A stretch of 64,000 bases of DNA from Carboxylicivirga litoralis (GTDB taxonomy: Bacteria; Bacteroidota; Bacteroidia; Bacteroidales; Marinilabiliaceae), in assembly GCF_025499605.1 (NCBI RefSeq), contig NZ_JAFMVC010000025.1, forward strand, positions 1 to 64,000, read 5' to 3'. Positions 47,547-59,100 of the stretch are shown here, in pieces. The first letter of the stretch is position 1, and every line of letters begins with the position of its first letter. The notes under the pieces were generated by a model. The model saw nothing but the letters and a program-made list of their open reading frames with translations, was not told the origin of the DNA and searched no databases. Position numbers and translations under genes: made by a program.

Positions 47547-49055
47547 ATGATTTTAAGGAATCTTTTTTTACTACTGACAATTAGTATCATATTTTTTAGT
47601 TGTGATAATGCTACTACTAATAGTGATAAGCCGAATGTAGTTGTAATAATAGCAGATGATTTTGGCTGGATGGATACCGGTTTTCAGGGAAGTGATTTTT
47701 ATGAAACTCCAAACCTAGACAGGCTTGCTAGTGAGGGAATGGTTTTTACAGATGGGTATGCATCGTGCGGTGTTTGTTCTCCAAGTAGGGCCAGCCTCTT
47801 AACCGGGCGATATACGCCGCGTTCAGGTATTACTGATTGGATTAAGGGGTATCAGGCAGATAAGACACCTGAGGAATTGAGCGAATATGCAATGGTAGGG
47901 CCACAGAATGTTTACAACCTTCCGCTTGAAGAAACAACATTAGCTGAGGCAGTTAAGACGGCAAACTACAAAACCTGTTTTGTAGGAAAGTGGCACTTAG
48001 GGGAAGATTCTTTGTATTATCCACAATATCAAGGTTTTGATAAGAATGTTGCCGGTTGGATGAAAGGAGGACCTAATGGACAGCGTAAGGAGCAACGCTC
48101 TTATTATACACCCTACAATAACCCCTATTTAACAGATGGACCGGAGGATGAGTTTTTAACCGACCGATTGGTTAAAGAAAGTATTTCATGGATGGATAAG
48201 AATAAGAAAGATCCATTTCTTATGTACTTGTCATTTTATACGGTGCATACACCTATTCATCCGAAACCTGAAAAAGTTCCTTACTACAAAGAAAAGGCCA
48301 TTAAATTAGGATTAGATACAATGCCTCATTTCTACAACAAGGTGCCTTGGATGGAGAACTGGCCAGAGAAAAAGTGGCACTGGAAGGAGCGCATGGTGCA
48401 AAGCAATGCTGAGTATGCTGCATTGATAGAGAGCATGGATGAAAATATAGGTAAGGTTTTGGACTATCTTAAAGTGTCTGGTTTAGATGATAACACGATT
48501 GTTGTTTTCACATCAGATAACGGAGGCTTATCAACCGCCGAAGGCTCACCAACCTGCAATGCTCCGCTAAGAGGAGGAAAAGGCTGGTTGTATGAAGGAG
48601 GGATTCGTGAACCATTTTTGGTTAAAATTCCAGGTAAAACAAAGCCAGGTAGTGTATGTAGCACGCCTGTTCATTCTGTCGATATATATCCAACCATTTT
48701 GAGTGCATGCGGAATTGATGTGCCCAATAAGAGTGAGATTGATGGTGTTGATCTAACACCATTAATGGAGGGTTCAGCTCTTAATCGAGAAGCTTTATAC
48801 TGGCATTATCCACATTATGGAGGTAAAGGAGACCAGCCTGCAGGAGCTATACGTAAAGGGGATTATAAATTGCTTGAGTTGTTTGAGACAGGTGAAGTGC
48901 AGTTGTTTAACCTAAAAGAAGATATTGGAGAAACAAAAGACTTATCAGAAGAGCAAGCTGAGTTGACAGAAGAGCTTTTAAATGATTTAAGAATCTGGAG
49001 AACTGAAGTGGGAGCAAAAATGCCAATGGAAAACCCTTATTATAAATTTAAATGA
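47547..49055 (+). CDS. S1 sulfatase, lipoprotein (sulfatase 5)
   Basis: From ATG 47547 the protein is 502 residues; a frame from TTG 47523 would add eight residues before the signal peptide and is less likely. Lipobox FFSC (Cys about 19). Motifs: PNVVVIIADDFGWMDTG, formylglycine motif VCSPSRASLLTGRY (Cys about 77), FVGKWHLGED, VFTSDNGGLST, GWLYEGGIREPF. The GKWHLG and EGGIRxP forms place it with classical S1 arylsulfatases of Bacteroidota PULs, related to but distinct from sulfatase 4. It starts 226 bp after the standalone-module gene and ends 4 bp before the next gene, so it is coupled to the clan-A glycosidase. Substrate position unknown. Confidence 0.92.
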   Translation: MILRNLFLLLTISIIFFSCDNATTNSDKPNVVVIIADDFGWMDTGFQGSDFYETPNLDRLASEGMVFTDGYASCGVCSPSRASLLTGRYTPRSGITDWIKGYQADKTPEELSEYAMVGPQNVYNLPLEETTLAEAVKTANYKTCFVGKWHLGEDSLYYPQYQGFDKNVAGWMKGGPNGQRKEQRSYYTPYNNPYLTDGPEDEFLTDRLVKESISWMDKNKKDPFLMYLSFYTVHTPIHPKPEKVPYYKEKAIKLGLDTMPHFYNKVPWMENWPEKKWHWKERMVQSNAEYAALIESMDENIGKVLDYLKVSGLDDNTIVVFTSDNGGLSTAEGSPTCNAPLRGGKGWLYEGGIREPFLVKIPGKTKPGSVCSTPVHSVDIYPTILSACGIDVPNKSEIDGVDLTPLMEGSALNREALYWHYPHYGGKGDQPAGAIRKGDYKLLELFETGEVQLFNLKEDIGETKDLSEEQAELTEELLNDLRIWRTEVGAKMPMENPYYKFK

Positions 49056-49059
49056 GGGG

Positions 49060-51153
49060 ATGATGAGAAGGGTTTTATCTAATACTTGTTGGTTGATTGT
49101 GGTGTTGGTGATAAGTTGTAGCTATGCTAATGGGCAAAATACGGCTAACTTAAAAGTGTATGCTAATGACCGTCTCCCCATTAATCCAGATATCTTTGGT
49201 GTGAATAACGACTGGAGACAAATAAGTAATACGGCTTTTCCTGATTTTATATCTGCATTTGAGGCGATTGATTATGGTGTTTTTCGCTTTCCTGGAGGTT
49301 GGGAGTCGGAATATTATGACTGGGCAAGCAATTCAACACCAGCCTGGGGGGCTGAATCACCTGCAGTACCTGGTGCATCGGTGGCTAGTCTAAAAAGCAA
49401 TGTGAGTAATTATTCCATAGTTGTTCCTACCAGATTAGCGATGGACGAAACGTATGGTTCTGCAGAATGGGATGCAGCTCTTGTAAGTTTAAAGCTAATT
49501 GCTAAAGATGCAATTGACAGGGCTGATCCGAAGGCTATTAAGTATATTGAAATTGGGAATGAGTGGTGGTTGCAATATGCCGGAGGTTCGAGTCGTGCTA
49601 ATAAGTTGCTCAAATACTCAAAGATTGCCATGACTATTGCGGGGTATATAGATGGTCAATATCCCAATCGTGCCTTTAAACTGTTGGTCAACGGTGATTA
49701 TACGGTGCCATCTGAGTTTTCAACCATGAAAGAACACTTTACTGAAGCGTATGATGCTATAGATGGAGTTGCACTTCATACCTATACAGGGTATACAACC
49801 GATACACATGATATTGCATATCTAGGGAAAGGAATACAATCCTGTGCATCAAATTTTAATTCCTTAAAGGAGATGTGTGTTTATGCATCTGAATGGATGC
49901 CATCGCGAGATTATAATGAGCGGCGTCTTTATATGGAAGCAGCCAATATCTTACCCGACATCTTTCATATCTATGCCAGAAATAAAGTTGAAGCTGCAGC
50001 TTATTGGCCGCCTGTTAATAATTCGGTACCAGGCTTAGGTCTGGTGAATTGGAATGCTTCGGTTACATTCCCTTGTGGTCAGATTATCGGTGATATGGCC
50101 AAATCCTTCAAGGGTGAAGTGGTAAGAACCATTTCTGATGATATTACCATTACCGGAGCATTGCAGGATGAGAGTAATCTGGTTTTGTATGTTACCGGTA
50201 AAGATTATGCCGAAACAGATGTAACAATCAGCCTCAACGGATTTGCTGTCGAAGCCATAAAGTCGGTTAAAAAGTTAAGACCTTATGATTATTCGCAAAC
50301 CGACCTGGCAAAGCCATACCTTGTAGAAAACGCTTCAGCTAGCTTAGGTGCGGATGAAGTAAGTTTCACAATTAATAGCGCAGGGAGTTACGAAATTTTT
50401 AAAATTGAACTTAGTGGTCATTTAGTTCAGGATGAAGATATAACCTTAATTGATTTTGAAAAGCCTGTGAATGCAAGTCCTGCCTTTGGAGCTACTTTTA
50501 AGAGGGTAACGAATGAAATTAACACAGGCTTTAATGCGACATCTAACTGTGGGCAAATTGGCCGAACAAGCGTAAATTGGTATGAACTAGTAGACTTGCC
50601 ATGCGATTTTAGCGTGCCGGCCAATGAAAAACGTTATGTGCATATCCTTATCGCTTACCCTGAACAGCCAGATTTTGGTTTGCGTATTAATGAAGAAAGT
50701 GCAACTATTCGATCGATGAATCATTATACTGACATTGGTAACTGGCAGGATATGGTCATTGAAATTGACGGAGGCACAAGTGGTAAGCAAGTTTCTCAAC
50801 TTCGTATATCTGGTGATATTGGGGTAGAGAATGATTTGGGTGATTACGTTCTTAATAATACTAATAAGTTTGGATTGATTGACGAAATTATTGTCAATGA
50901 AAACTCTAATCCAAGAACGGTTGTAACAGCTATTGATACAGAAACGAAAAGTCTTAATTATAAATTATATGCGCAGCAGGGCGTCATCTATTTTGAGGGG
51001 CACGATGGGCGCATGGCTCAAATTAGCATCTATAATAGTTGTGGTGCATTAGTTTGGGCTTCGTTTGATAAACAATTTGAATATAAAGTACCAACATCGG
51101 GCTTATATATTGTGAAAGTAGGATTCACCACTAAAAAATTGATGGTGTTGTAA
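49060..51153 (+). CDS. Clan GH-A glycosidase (GH51/39-like) with novel module and T9SS tail
   Basis: A 697-residue secreted protein. Signal peptide to about residue 26 (SYANGQN). The catalytic domain at about 30-350 shows FGVNNDW, GVFRFPGGWESEYYDW (typical of GH51, GH39 and GH79-like enzymes), a probable acid/base Glu168 in IEIGNEWWLQ and nucleophile Glu278 in YASEWMPS, followed by a beta domain to about 452. The recurrent module occupies about 463-619 (DFEKP, NCGQIGRT with Cys497, DLPC with Cys515, GNWQDMVIE, KFGLIDEIIVN), then a T9SS tail (VPTSGLYIVKVG). Activity could be alpha-L-arabinofuranosidase-like or an agarase-like endo-activity; the family assignment is open. Start choice between Met1 and Met2 is immaterial. 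Confidence 0.78.
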   Translation: MMRRVLSNTCWLIVVLVISCSYANGQNTANLKVYANDRLPINPDIFGVNNDWRQISNTAFPDFISAFEAIDYGVFRFPGGWESEYYDWASNSTPAWGAESPAVPGASVASLKSNVSNYSIVVPTRLAMDETYGSAEWDAALVSLKLIAKDAIDRADPKAIKYIEIGNEWWLQYAGGSSRANKLLKYSKIAMTIAGYIDGQYPNRAFKLLVNGDYTVPSEFSTMKEHFTEAYDAIDGVALHTYTGYTTDTHDIAYLGKGIQSCASNFNSLKEMCVYASEWMPSRDYNERRLYMEAANILPDIFHIYARNKVEAAAYWPPVNNSVPGLGLVNWNASVTFPCGQIIGDMAKSFKGEVVRTISDDITITGALQDESNLVLYVTGKDYAETDVTISLNGFAVEAIKSVKKLRPYDYSQTDLAKPYLVENASASLGADEVSFTINSAGSYEIFKIELSGHLVQDEDITLIDFEKPVNASPAFGATFKRVTNEINTGFNATSNCGQIGRTSVNWYELVDLPCDFSVPANEKRYVHILIAYPEQPDFGLRINEESATIRSMNHYTDIGNWQDMVIEIDGGTSGKQVSQLRISGDIGVENDLGDYVLNNTNKFGLIDEIIVNENSNPRTVVTAIDTETKSLNYKLYAQQGVIYFEGHDGRMAQISIYNSCGALVWASFDKQFEYKVPTSGLYIVKVGFTTKKLMVL

Positions 51154-51228
51154 TTGAAGATAAATTCAGGTTATAGGCGGTTGATTCAAGTAAATGACTT
51201 AACCGCTAGATGAAAAAATAGTTAGGTT

Positions 51229-54200
51229 ATGATTAGAAAAACGGTTTTGTTAAAGTGCTTGGGGTGTTTTTTATTGTTGTCAATGAGCTTTTGTATGGTA
51301 AATGCTCAGAATACAATTTCACTTCAGGGGAAATGGAAAGTTAAGCTTGATCCGGAAAATATAGTTAAGCAAACGGAACAGATCGCTAAGGATTTTGATG
51401 CAGAAGTTATTTTACCGGGTACAACCGATGTTTTTAAACTCGGAACGGCTTTAAATACGGATACAATTCAGAAGCCATTTGAGCACCTTTTTAGAGAATT
51501 TTCGTTTGTTGGTAAAGCGTGGTATCAACGTAAAGTTGATATCCCTAAGGCATGGAAGAATAAAACCATCGATTTAAAACTTGAGATGGTCAAGTGGACA
51601 TCAGAACTGTATGTTGATGGCCAAAAAGTGGATGCGCAAAATAGTCTTATTGCACCTCATAGGTACGACCTAACGGATTATCTTACTCCAGGTGAACATA
51701 TTATTACCATTGCAGTTGATAATACGAAAAAGTATGACGTTGGTCTGTCTCATGCCTATACGGAAGAAACGCAAACAATCTGGAATGGTATTTTGGGAGA
51801 TATGGATATAACAGCACATGATGTAGTTAGTATTAATCATGTTGCCACTTATCCTGATGTGGAGAAGAACCAGGTGCGTCTGCTAATTGCTATCAATAAC
51901 AGTCAAAAAAAGACTGTAAAAGGGGAATGTATTCTAAAAGCTAAAGTAGGCGATTATGTAGTTGAAGAGATGGTGTTCAAGCAAATTTTTAAAGCAGGAA
52001 AAGATACTATTGAATTAAATTATCCCTTAGGAGAAAAACAGTTTCTTTGGAGCGAGTTTACGCCCAATGTATATGAACTTAATGCTTCTATTATCGGAGG
52101 TAAAGGTAAGAAGCAGTTTAAGAGCTCATATGCCACTACATTTGGGATGAGAGAAATAATCTCTGATAAACATTTTTTTAGATTAAACGGGGATAAAATA
52201 TTTTTAAGAGGTACACTAGATTGCTCGATCTATCCTAAAACCGGTCACCCGCCGACAGAGCTCAAAGATTGGCTAAAAATTATGCAAGCAACCAAGGATT
52301 ATGGCATGAACCATATTCGCTACCATTCGTGGTGTCCTCCAAAAGCAGCCTTTGATGCTGCTGATCAATTGGGCGTTTATCTTCAAGTAGAATTGCCTAG
52401 CTGGAGTTTTGCTTTTGGCAAAGATTCACTAGACAACGATTTTTTTAACGCCGAAGCAGAACGTATTATTACAGAGTATGGCAATCATCCTTCACTTTGT
52501 CTGTTTACTCTTGGTAATGAGTTGGAAGGTGATTTTGACTATATGAATCAGATGGTTATGGGATTGCGCCAGCGAGATGCGCGACACTTGTATTCAGTGA
52601 CCGCTTTTACCTTTCAAAAAGGACACGGTAAATGGCATGAGCCATCTGATCAGTATTTTATTACCCAAATCACTAAAAAAGGTTGGGTGAGAGGTCAAGG
52701 CTTCTTTAATGATTTTGCCCCTAATAGTAAAGATGATTACCGTGCGTCTATCGAAGGGGCTGGAGTGCCTTTAATTGCGCATGAAATTGGTCAGTATTCT
52801 GTTTATCCTAATATGGAGGAGATAGTTAAATACGATGGGGTGCTGAACCCTTATGCGTTAGTTACTATTCGCGAAGATTTACGTGCGAAAGGCCTGTTGC
52901 ACCAGGCTGCTGACTTTACTCTGGCGTCAGGTAAGCTGGCAGAGCTGCTTTATAAGGAGGAGATGGAGCGTGCTTTTAGAACACCTAATCAAGCCGGTTT
53001 TCAGTTGTTACAATTAACCGATTTTACGGGACAAAGTACAGCTCATGTTGGACTCTTAGATGCATTTTGGGAGTCAAAAGGAATCATTACTCAGGAATCA
53101 TTTAAAGCATTTTGTTCAGAATCGGTTCTTTTACTTAGAACCGCACAGTTTATTTACGAAAATGACGAACATTTCAACGGTATTCTTGAATTTGCCAACT
53201 ATTCAGCCAACACCTTAAACGATGCTACTCTTGAATGGGTGCTTAAAGATCAGCAAGGCAATGTATTTAAAGAAGGAGCTATTCGTAATAAAACTGTTCA
53301 ACAAGGTGAATATTTTATTTTTGGTGAGTTGGATATTGATTTATCTGCACTTGAAGAAGCTACAAACCTTACTTTGACAGCTCAGATTAAAAATACAGAT
53401 GTTGTTAACAGTTGGGATTTGTGGGTTTATCCAACCAGCACAAAGACCGTCATAGACAGTAAAGTGGTGGTGACTGCAGATTTGGATGAAGCCATTGCTG
53501 CTCTCAATAATGGAAGACGAGTGGTTTATACTCCTTCGTCGCGAAATATTAAGAAAAAAGTGAATGGTAAATTCGTGCCAGTATTCTGGAGTCCAGTTCA
53601 TTTTCCTAAACAGGCAGGTACAATGGGAATACTGTGTAATCCGGATCATCAAGCGTTGGCTGATTTTCCAACAGACTTTCATTCCAACTGGCAATGGTGG
53701 GATTTAACGCGTGAGATGTCGGCCATCGATATTTCAGAATTGGACTCAAAAATTGCACCTATTGTACAAGTCATTGATAATTTTGCTCGTAATGCGAAGT
53801 TGGCTGGCGTTATGGAAGTAAAGGTTGGTAATGGCTCCTTGTTAGTATCAGCATTTGATATTACCAATAAACTGGAAGAGCGACCTGTGGCGCGTCAGTT
53901 AAAACAGTCGTTATGTGCATATGCAGCAAGTACAGATTTTAATCCAACTGTTGAAATAGCTGAATCAGATTTGAGAGATTTGTTTTTGAGTCATCATCCT
54001 TGGCAGAATTCTACTGTTCTAGAAAGTACACCTGGACAAAAAGGGTATGAAGCAAATAAGGTACTAGATGGAGATCCGAATACTTTGTGGCATACTCAAT
54101 GGGGAGGCAATGAGCGAGAGATGCCCCATGAAATAATAATTGATGCCTCAGAGCTTATTTCCATCAAAGGGATTCGCATTGTTCAGCGCGGCACAGGAAA

Positions 54201-54432
54201 AGCGAATGGGCGTGTTAAAGATTTTGAGGTGTATATTAGCCAGGATGGTCAATTTGATCAACCCCAGATAACAGGTCAGTGTAAGGAAGGGGAGGCTTAT
54301 CATGATGTTTTGTTTTCGCAAAAGTACATGGATGAGAGTCGCTTTAAATGCAGGTTCATTAAGCTTAAGATTCTTTCATCCGAGAATGGGAACCCATATA
54401 CAGCGATAGGAGAAATTGAAATAATTGAATAA
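51229..54432 (+). CDS. GH2 glycoside hydrolase with C-terminal CBM32
   Basis: A 1067-residue protein with a signal peptide (cleavage near Ala26-Gln27, MVNAQN) and no lipobox or T9SS tail, so likely periplasmic. GH2 layout as in the paralogue at 35758: jelly roll, Ig-like domain, barrel with acid/base Glu431 in TLGNELEG and probable nucleophile Glu519 in IAHEIGQY, then C-terminal beta domains. The last ~140 residues form a discoidin/CBM32-like domain (VLDGDPNTLWHTQWGG, PHEIIIDASE) not present in the paralogue. The two enzymes share RGTLDCSIYPKTG/RGTLDCAVFPKTG and SWCPPKAAF. They may cut similar linkages at different chain contexts. Galactosidase activity is a guess based on PUL content. Confidence 0.87.
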   Translation: MIRKTVLLKCLGCFLLLSMSFCMVNAQNTISLQGKWKVKLDPENIVKQTEQIAKDFDAEVILPGTTDVFKLGTALNTDTIQKPFEHLFREFSFVGKAWYQRKVDIPKAWKNKTIDLKLEMVKWTSELYVDGQKVDAQNSLIAPHRYDLTDYLTPGEHIITIAVDNTKKYDVGLSHAYTEETQTIWNGILGDMDITAHDVVSINHVATYPDVEKNQVRLLIAINNSQKKTVKGECILKAKVGDYVVEEMVFKQIFKAGKDTIELNYPLGEKQFLWSEFTPNVYELNASIIGGKGKKQFKSSYATTFGMREIISDKHFFRLNGDKIFLRGTLDCSIYPKTGHPPTELKDWLKIMQATKDYGMNHIRYHSWCPPKAAFDAADQLGVYLQVELPSWSFAFGKDSLDNDFFNAEAERIITEYGNHPSLCLFTLGNELEGDFDYMNQMVMGLRQRDARHLYSVTAFTFQKGHGKWHEPSDQYFITQITKKGWVRGQGFFNDFAPNSKDDYRASIEGAGVPLIAHEIGQYSVYPNMEEIVKYDGVLNPYALVTIREDLRAKGLLHQAADFTLASGKLAELLYKEEMERAFRTPNQAGFQLLQLTDFTGQSTAHVGLLDAFWESKGIITQESFKAFCSESVLLLRTAQFIYENDEHFNGILEFANYSANTLNDATLEWVLKDQQGNVFKEGAIRNKTVQQGEYFIFGELDIDLSALEEATNLTLTAQIKNTDVVNSWDLWVYPTSTKTVIDSKVVVTADLDEAIAALNNGRRVVYTPSSRNIKKKVNGKFVPVFWSPVHFPKQAGTMGILCNPDHQALADFPTDFHSNWQWWDLTREMSAIDISELDSKIAPIVQVIDNFARNAKLAGVMEVKVGNGSLLVSAFDITNKLEERPVARQLKQSLCAYAASTDFNPTVEIAESDLRDLFLSHHPWQNSTVLESTPGQKGYEANKVLDGDPNTLWHTQWGGNEREMPHEIIIDASELISIKGIRIVQRGTGKANGRVKDFEVYISQDGQFDQPQITGQCKEGEAYHDVLFSQKYMDESRFKCRFIKLKILSSENGNPYTAIGEIEIIE

Positions 54433-54472
54433 GCCTTTTATGATGTTTTTTATAAATGGCGTTTAGCATTTC

Positions 54473-54518
54473 ATTGTGCATGTTTCGATATTGTATGTGA
54501 TATTGAAACATGCACAAT
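54473..54518. terminator. Long perfect hairpin downstream of GH2 gene
   Basis: Arms attgtgcatgtttcgatat (54473-54491) and atattgaaacatgcacaat (54500-54518) pair over 19 bp with one G-U pair and an 8-nt loop. It lies 41 bp after the GH2 stop. There is no long T-run, so it could be a terminator, an mRNA 3'-end stabiliser or a regulatory site for the MFS gene. Confidence 0.55.
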
Positions 54519-54691
54519 TTGCATATAAAGACCAGATAATGTGTGTGATGGATAGTTTTTCACTAGGGTGTTGTATGAAATTTATATTTTTTATAGTAAT
54601 AAAAATGTCCATGTTATAACCCGAATCATCCATTTTATTTTTACGTAAGTAGTGCTTTTTTTGTAATAGTTAATTAAAGTCCTTTTTTAAA

Positions 54692-56083
54692 ATGAATAAG
54701 ACGAAATATAATACAGGTTATTTGTTAGGCATATCAATGGTATCCGCACTAGGAGGTTTGCTTTTTGGGTACGATTGGGTTGTTATTGGTGGAGCAAAGC
54801 CTTTTTACGAGCAATTCTTTCAAATTGCTAATCAACCAGCTATGCAAGGGTGGGCAATGAGTAGTGCTTTGATCGGCTGCTTGATTGGAGCTGTATTGTC
54901 AGGTATGTTAAGCGATAAATACGGACGAAAGAAGTTGCTGATTTTTGCCGCTTTCATGTTTACATTATCAGCTATTGGCACGGGAGCTACCAATAATTTC
55001 ACCATTTTTATCATTTACCGATTGATTGGGGGTGTAGGTATTGGTTTAGCATCTACTTTATCACCTATGTATATTGCAGAGGTAGCACCTGCTGAGATGC
55101 GAGGTAAGTTTGTATCGTTAAATCAGCTAACCATTGTATTGGGTATTTTGGCTGCTCAGATTGCTAACTGGCAAATTGCCGAGCCCGTTCCAACACATTT
55201 TACCAATGCTGATATCCTGGCATCATGGAATGGACAAACAGGGTGGAGATGGATGTTTTGGGCTGAAACTTTACCGGCAGGGCTCTTCTTTATTCTGATG
55301 TTTCTGATACCTGAAAGTCCAAGGTGGCTTGCAAAATCGGGTAAAGAGTCGAAAGTAGAAGCTATACTTAAAAAGATTGGTAATGCCGAATATGCACACC
55401 AGGAGTACATCAATATCAGAGCAACCCTGAATAGTAAACAAGAAGAGCTTAGTTTCCGTAGTTTATTAAAGCCGGAATTAAGAAAAGTTATAATCATTGG
55501 TGTTGTTATTGCTGTTTTCCAACAATGGTGCGGGATTAATGTAATCTTCAATTATGCCGAAGAGGTTTTTAAAGCTGCCGGTTTCGGTGTTTCAGATATT
55601 TTAATGAACATTGTTATTACTGGTATTATCAATGTTGTATTTACATTCGTGGCCATTTTTACGGTGGATAAATTAGGTCGCAGAACATTGATGTTAGTCG
55701 GTTCATTAGGATTAAGCTTTGTGTACATTCTAATAGGAGCAGCATATTTTTTCAATATTTCAGGTTGGATTTTATTGCTAATGGTATTAGTAGCCATTGC
55801 AACGTATGCCATGTCCTTGGCACCTATTGTTTGGGTGGTTATTTCTGAGATATTCCCCAATAGAGTAAGAGGTGCAGCCATGGCAATTTCTACCATTGCA
55901 TTGTGGACTGCCAGCTTTCTGTTGACATATACGTTCCCTCTTTTGAATGATGCTTTAGGGGCTGCAGGAACCTTCTGGTTGTATGGATTGATTTGTTTGG
56001 CAGGTTTTATCTTCATTAAAAATAAGTTGCCTGAAACCAAAGGGAAGTCATTGGAACAAATTGAAAAAGAAATAATCAAGTAG
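54692..56083 (+). CDS. MFS sugar porter (sugar:H+ symporter type)
   Basis: A 463-residue, 12-helix Major Facilitator protein of the sugar porter family. Signatures: GGLLFGYDWVVIGGA in helix 1, SDKYGRKK loop at about 74-81, YRLIGGVGIGLAS in helix 4, PAEMRGKFVSLNQL, PESPRWLA at about 209-216, FQQWCGINVIFNYAE in helix 7, DKLGRRTLM and the C-terminal PETKGKSLEQIE. It is an inner-membrane transporter, most like the galactose/xylose/glucose:H+ symporters, and would bring the monosaccharide released in the periplasm into the cytosol. It is separated from the upstream GH2 gene by ~260 bp containing a long hairpin and is 80 bp before the DUF5107 gene. Substrate galactose is inferred from context. Confidence 0.93.
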   Translation: MNKTKYNTGYLLGISMVSALGGLLFGYDWVVIGGAKPFYEQFFQIANQPAMQGWAMSSALIGCLIGAVLSGMLSDKYGRKKLLIFAAFMFTLSAIGTGATNNFTIFIIYRLIGGVGIGLASTLSPMYIAEVAPAEMRGKFVSLNQLTIVLGILAAQIANWQIAEPVPTHFTNADILASWNGQTGWRWMFWAETLPAGLFFILMFLIPESPRWLAKSGKESKVEAILKKIGNAEYAHQEYINIRATLNSKQEELSFRSLLKPELRKVIIIGVVIAVFQQWCGINVIFNYAEEVFKAAGFGVSDILMNIVITGIINVVFTFVAIFTVDKLGRRTLMLVGSLGLSFVYILIGAAYFFNISGWILLLMVLVAIATYAMSLAPIVWVVISEIFPNRVRGAAMAISTIALWTASFLLTYTFPLLNDALGAAGTFWLYGLICLAGFIFIKNKLPETKGKSLEQIEKEIIK

Positions 56084-56163
56084 TTAAAATAAAAGTCTTA
56101 TTCTCTGTTTGATGTGTTCTCACAGAACCGCATCATGGGAGAAAAATATCAAATAGTAAAGAA

Positions 56164-59100
56164 ATGGAATCTGTTAAAGCGTGGCAAGAAAAGTTGACGA
56201 TCCCTACTTACGAATTGGGAAAGTCAGAAGTTAATCCCGTGTTCTTTGAAAAAAGAGTTTATCAGGGGTCTTCAGGTAAGGTGTATCCTGTTCCCTTTAT
56301 CGACAAGGTGTATGATCATAAAGTGGATAAAAACTATCAGGGAGTAATGCTTGAAAATGAGTTTGTAAAATTAGTGATGCTGCCCGAAATTGGTGGTCGT
56401 ATCTTTGAAGCTCAGGATAAGACTAACAAAGATTATAATTTCTTTTATCAGCAAAAAGTAATTAAGCCAGCCTTGGTTGGTTTAGCGGGTCCATGGATTA
56501 GTGGAGGAGTTGAGTTTAACTGGCCTCAACACCACCGCCCGGGTACCTACTTGCCAACTGATGTTTACATCGAAGAAGAAGCCGATGGCGCTAGAACTAT
56601 CTGGATGTCAGAATATGATCCAATGTACCGTTTAAAAGGGATGCATGGTATCCGACTTCGCCCAAACAGCTCATTAATAGAATTGCGTGGACGCTTGTTT
56701 AACCGTACGCCGTTAACACAAACATTCTTGTGGTGGGCCAACGTAGCAGTTGAGGTACATAAAGATTACCAAAGCTTTTTTCCACCTGATGTGCATTATG
56801 TGGCAGATCATGCGGTGCGTGCACAGAGTAGTTTTCCTTATGCTGAAAACGATTATTACGGCATCCCATATCATGAAAGATCCGGGAAAAATGATTTACG
56901 TAACTACAATAATATTCCGGTGCCAACCAGTTACATGGTTTGTGATACTAAATACGATTTCTTTGGAGGATATGATTTTAAAGCCGAAGGTGGCTTTATT
57001 CACGTGGCTAACCGTCATATTGCGCCAGGTAAGAAACAGTGGACTTGGGGTAGTGAAGACTTTGGTCGTGCATGGGATCGCGAGTTAACCGACGAAGGCG
57101 GACCATACTTTGAATTGATGGCAGGTGTTTATACTGATAATCAACCAGATTTTACTTACCTATTGCCATACGAGACAAAAACATTCTCGCAATTCTGGTG
57201 GAGTTATAAAAACTTAGGTCCGGTACAAAATGCCAATAAAGATTTGGCTATCCGTTTGGAGATTCAACAAGGAAACAAACTGGATTTAGGTGTGGCTTCG
57301 AGCAGTAAATTCGAAAATCTGAAGTTTGTATTGTTGATCGGAGACGATAAGAAGATATTCGAAAATAAAACCGTATCGCCTGATAATCCTTGGAAAGATA
57401 ACAGCATTCAGATTGAAGCAGGACAAGAAAACGCTGTTTCACTGATTGTTTGGGATGAGTCAGGTAAAGAGTTGATTGCTTACCATCACCGTGAAGTGAG
57501 CAAGGAACGCAATCGTAAAGTGGCATTTGAGCCTAAGCAACCTGAGGAAGTCGAAAGTAATAATGAATTGGAATTAATTGGTGAGCACCTTGAATTGTAT
57601 CGTCATCCTACTCGTTATCCTGAGCCCTACTGGGAAGAAGCAATTAAGCGCGATCCGAGAAGCTACAAATCATATATTGCTTTAGGACGTGTTGAATTGA
57701 AAAACGGTAAGTTCGTTGAGGCAGAAAAGAATTTCCGCATTGCTATTGATATCATGACAACTTATCATCCAAATCCGGCTTCGGGCGAGGCGCATTATTT
57801 CTGTGGTTTGGCGTGTTCGTTGCAAGGTAAAAAAGATGAAGCGTATGGATTGTTCTACAAATCAACATGGAATTCAGAATGGCGTGCTTCAGCTTATTAT
57901 CAGGTAGCAACTTTAGATTGTTTAAAAGGTGATTATGAAACAGCTTTAGAGCATATTGAGGCGTCGTTGAATACCAATCGTCAGAATAATAAAGCTTATA
58001 TCTTGAAAGCTACGATTCTTAAAAATCAAGGCAAAAAAGAAGTTGCTAAAGAAGTAATTGATGAGTTGTTTAAAACAGATCCATTGGATCAATGGGCCAA
58101 GTATGAGTTAGCAACGTTAACGGGAAATTTCGACGATTTCATTGTATCATCTCGTAACGATGCTCAAACCGTTATTGATATCGCGATTGATTATGCTGAA
58201 GCAGGATTTTATCAAGAAGCGATTGATGTAATTGAATTGCATCATAAAAACGAAATTCCTGAGTGTGCAGTGCCAAATCCAATGGCTAAATCAATCATGA
58301 CTGAATATATTTTGGCTTGGTTGTATGCTTTAAAAGGTGACACTGCTGCATCAACAGAGATTTTGAATAAAACAAAATCAGCTTCATACGATTATGCATT
58401 CCCATCGCGTACTTACGAGCAGATTGTATTGGAATGGTCATTGCAGGCTGATAAAGAAAATGCGTTAGCTGCTTATGGCTTGGGTAACTATTATTTCAAC
58501 CTTAAACGCCACGAGGATGCTATTGCAGCTTGGGAAACAGCTGCTAAAGCTAACAGTACTTATGGTACATTGCATCGTAACTTAGGTATCGCTTATTGGA
58601 ATACATTTGAAGAAGGAGAGAAAGCCAGAACTGCCTTTTTGAAAGCGATTGAGTTGGCACCAAACGATATGCGTATTCGTTATGAGTTTGACCAATTGCG
58701 TAAAAAGCTGAATGATGATCCTAAAGATCGTTTGGAGAGTTTGTTGGAGATCAAAGAGCAGATCACAACACGTGATGATTTTTCAGTGGAACTGGCTGCT
58801 TTATATAATTTTACAGGCGATTATAATAGTTCATTAGACTTATTGGTAAATCGTAACTTCCATCCATGGGAGGGTGGTGAAGGCCAGGTTTTGCGTCAGT
58901 ATACCTATGCATGTCTTAAGTTAGGACAAGTAGCTTTACAACAAGGTGATGCTGAAACCGCATTAACATATTTCACTAAATCGATGGATACACCTGATAA
59001 TTTAGGTGAAAAATACCATCCATTGCAAGCTGTTGCACATATCAATTATTGGAAAGGAATGGCTTTAAAAGCGATGGGTAAAGCAGATGAAGCAAAAGCT

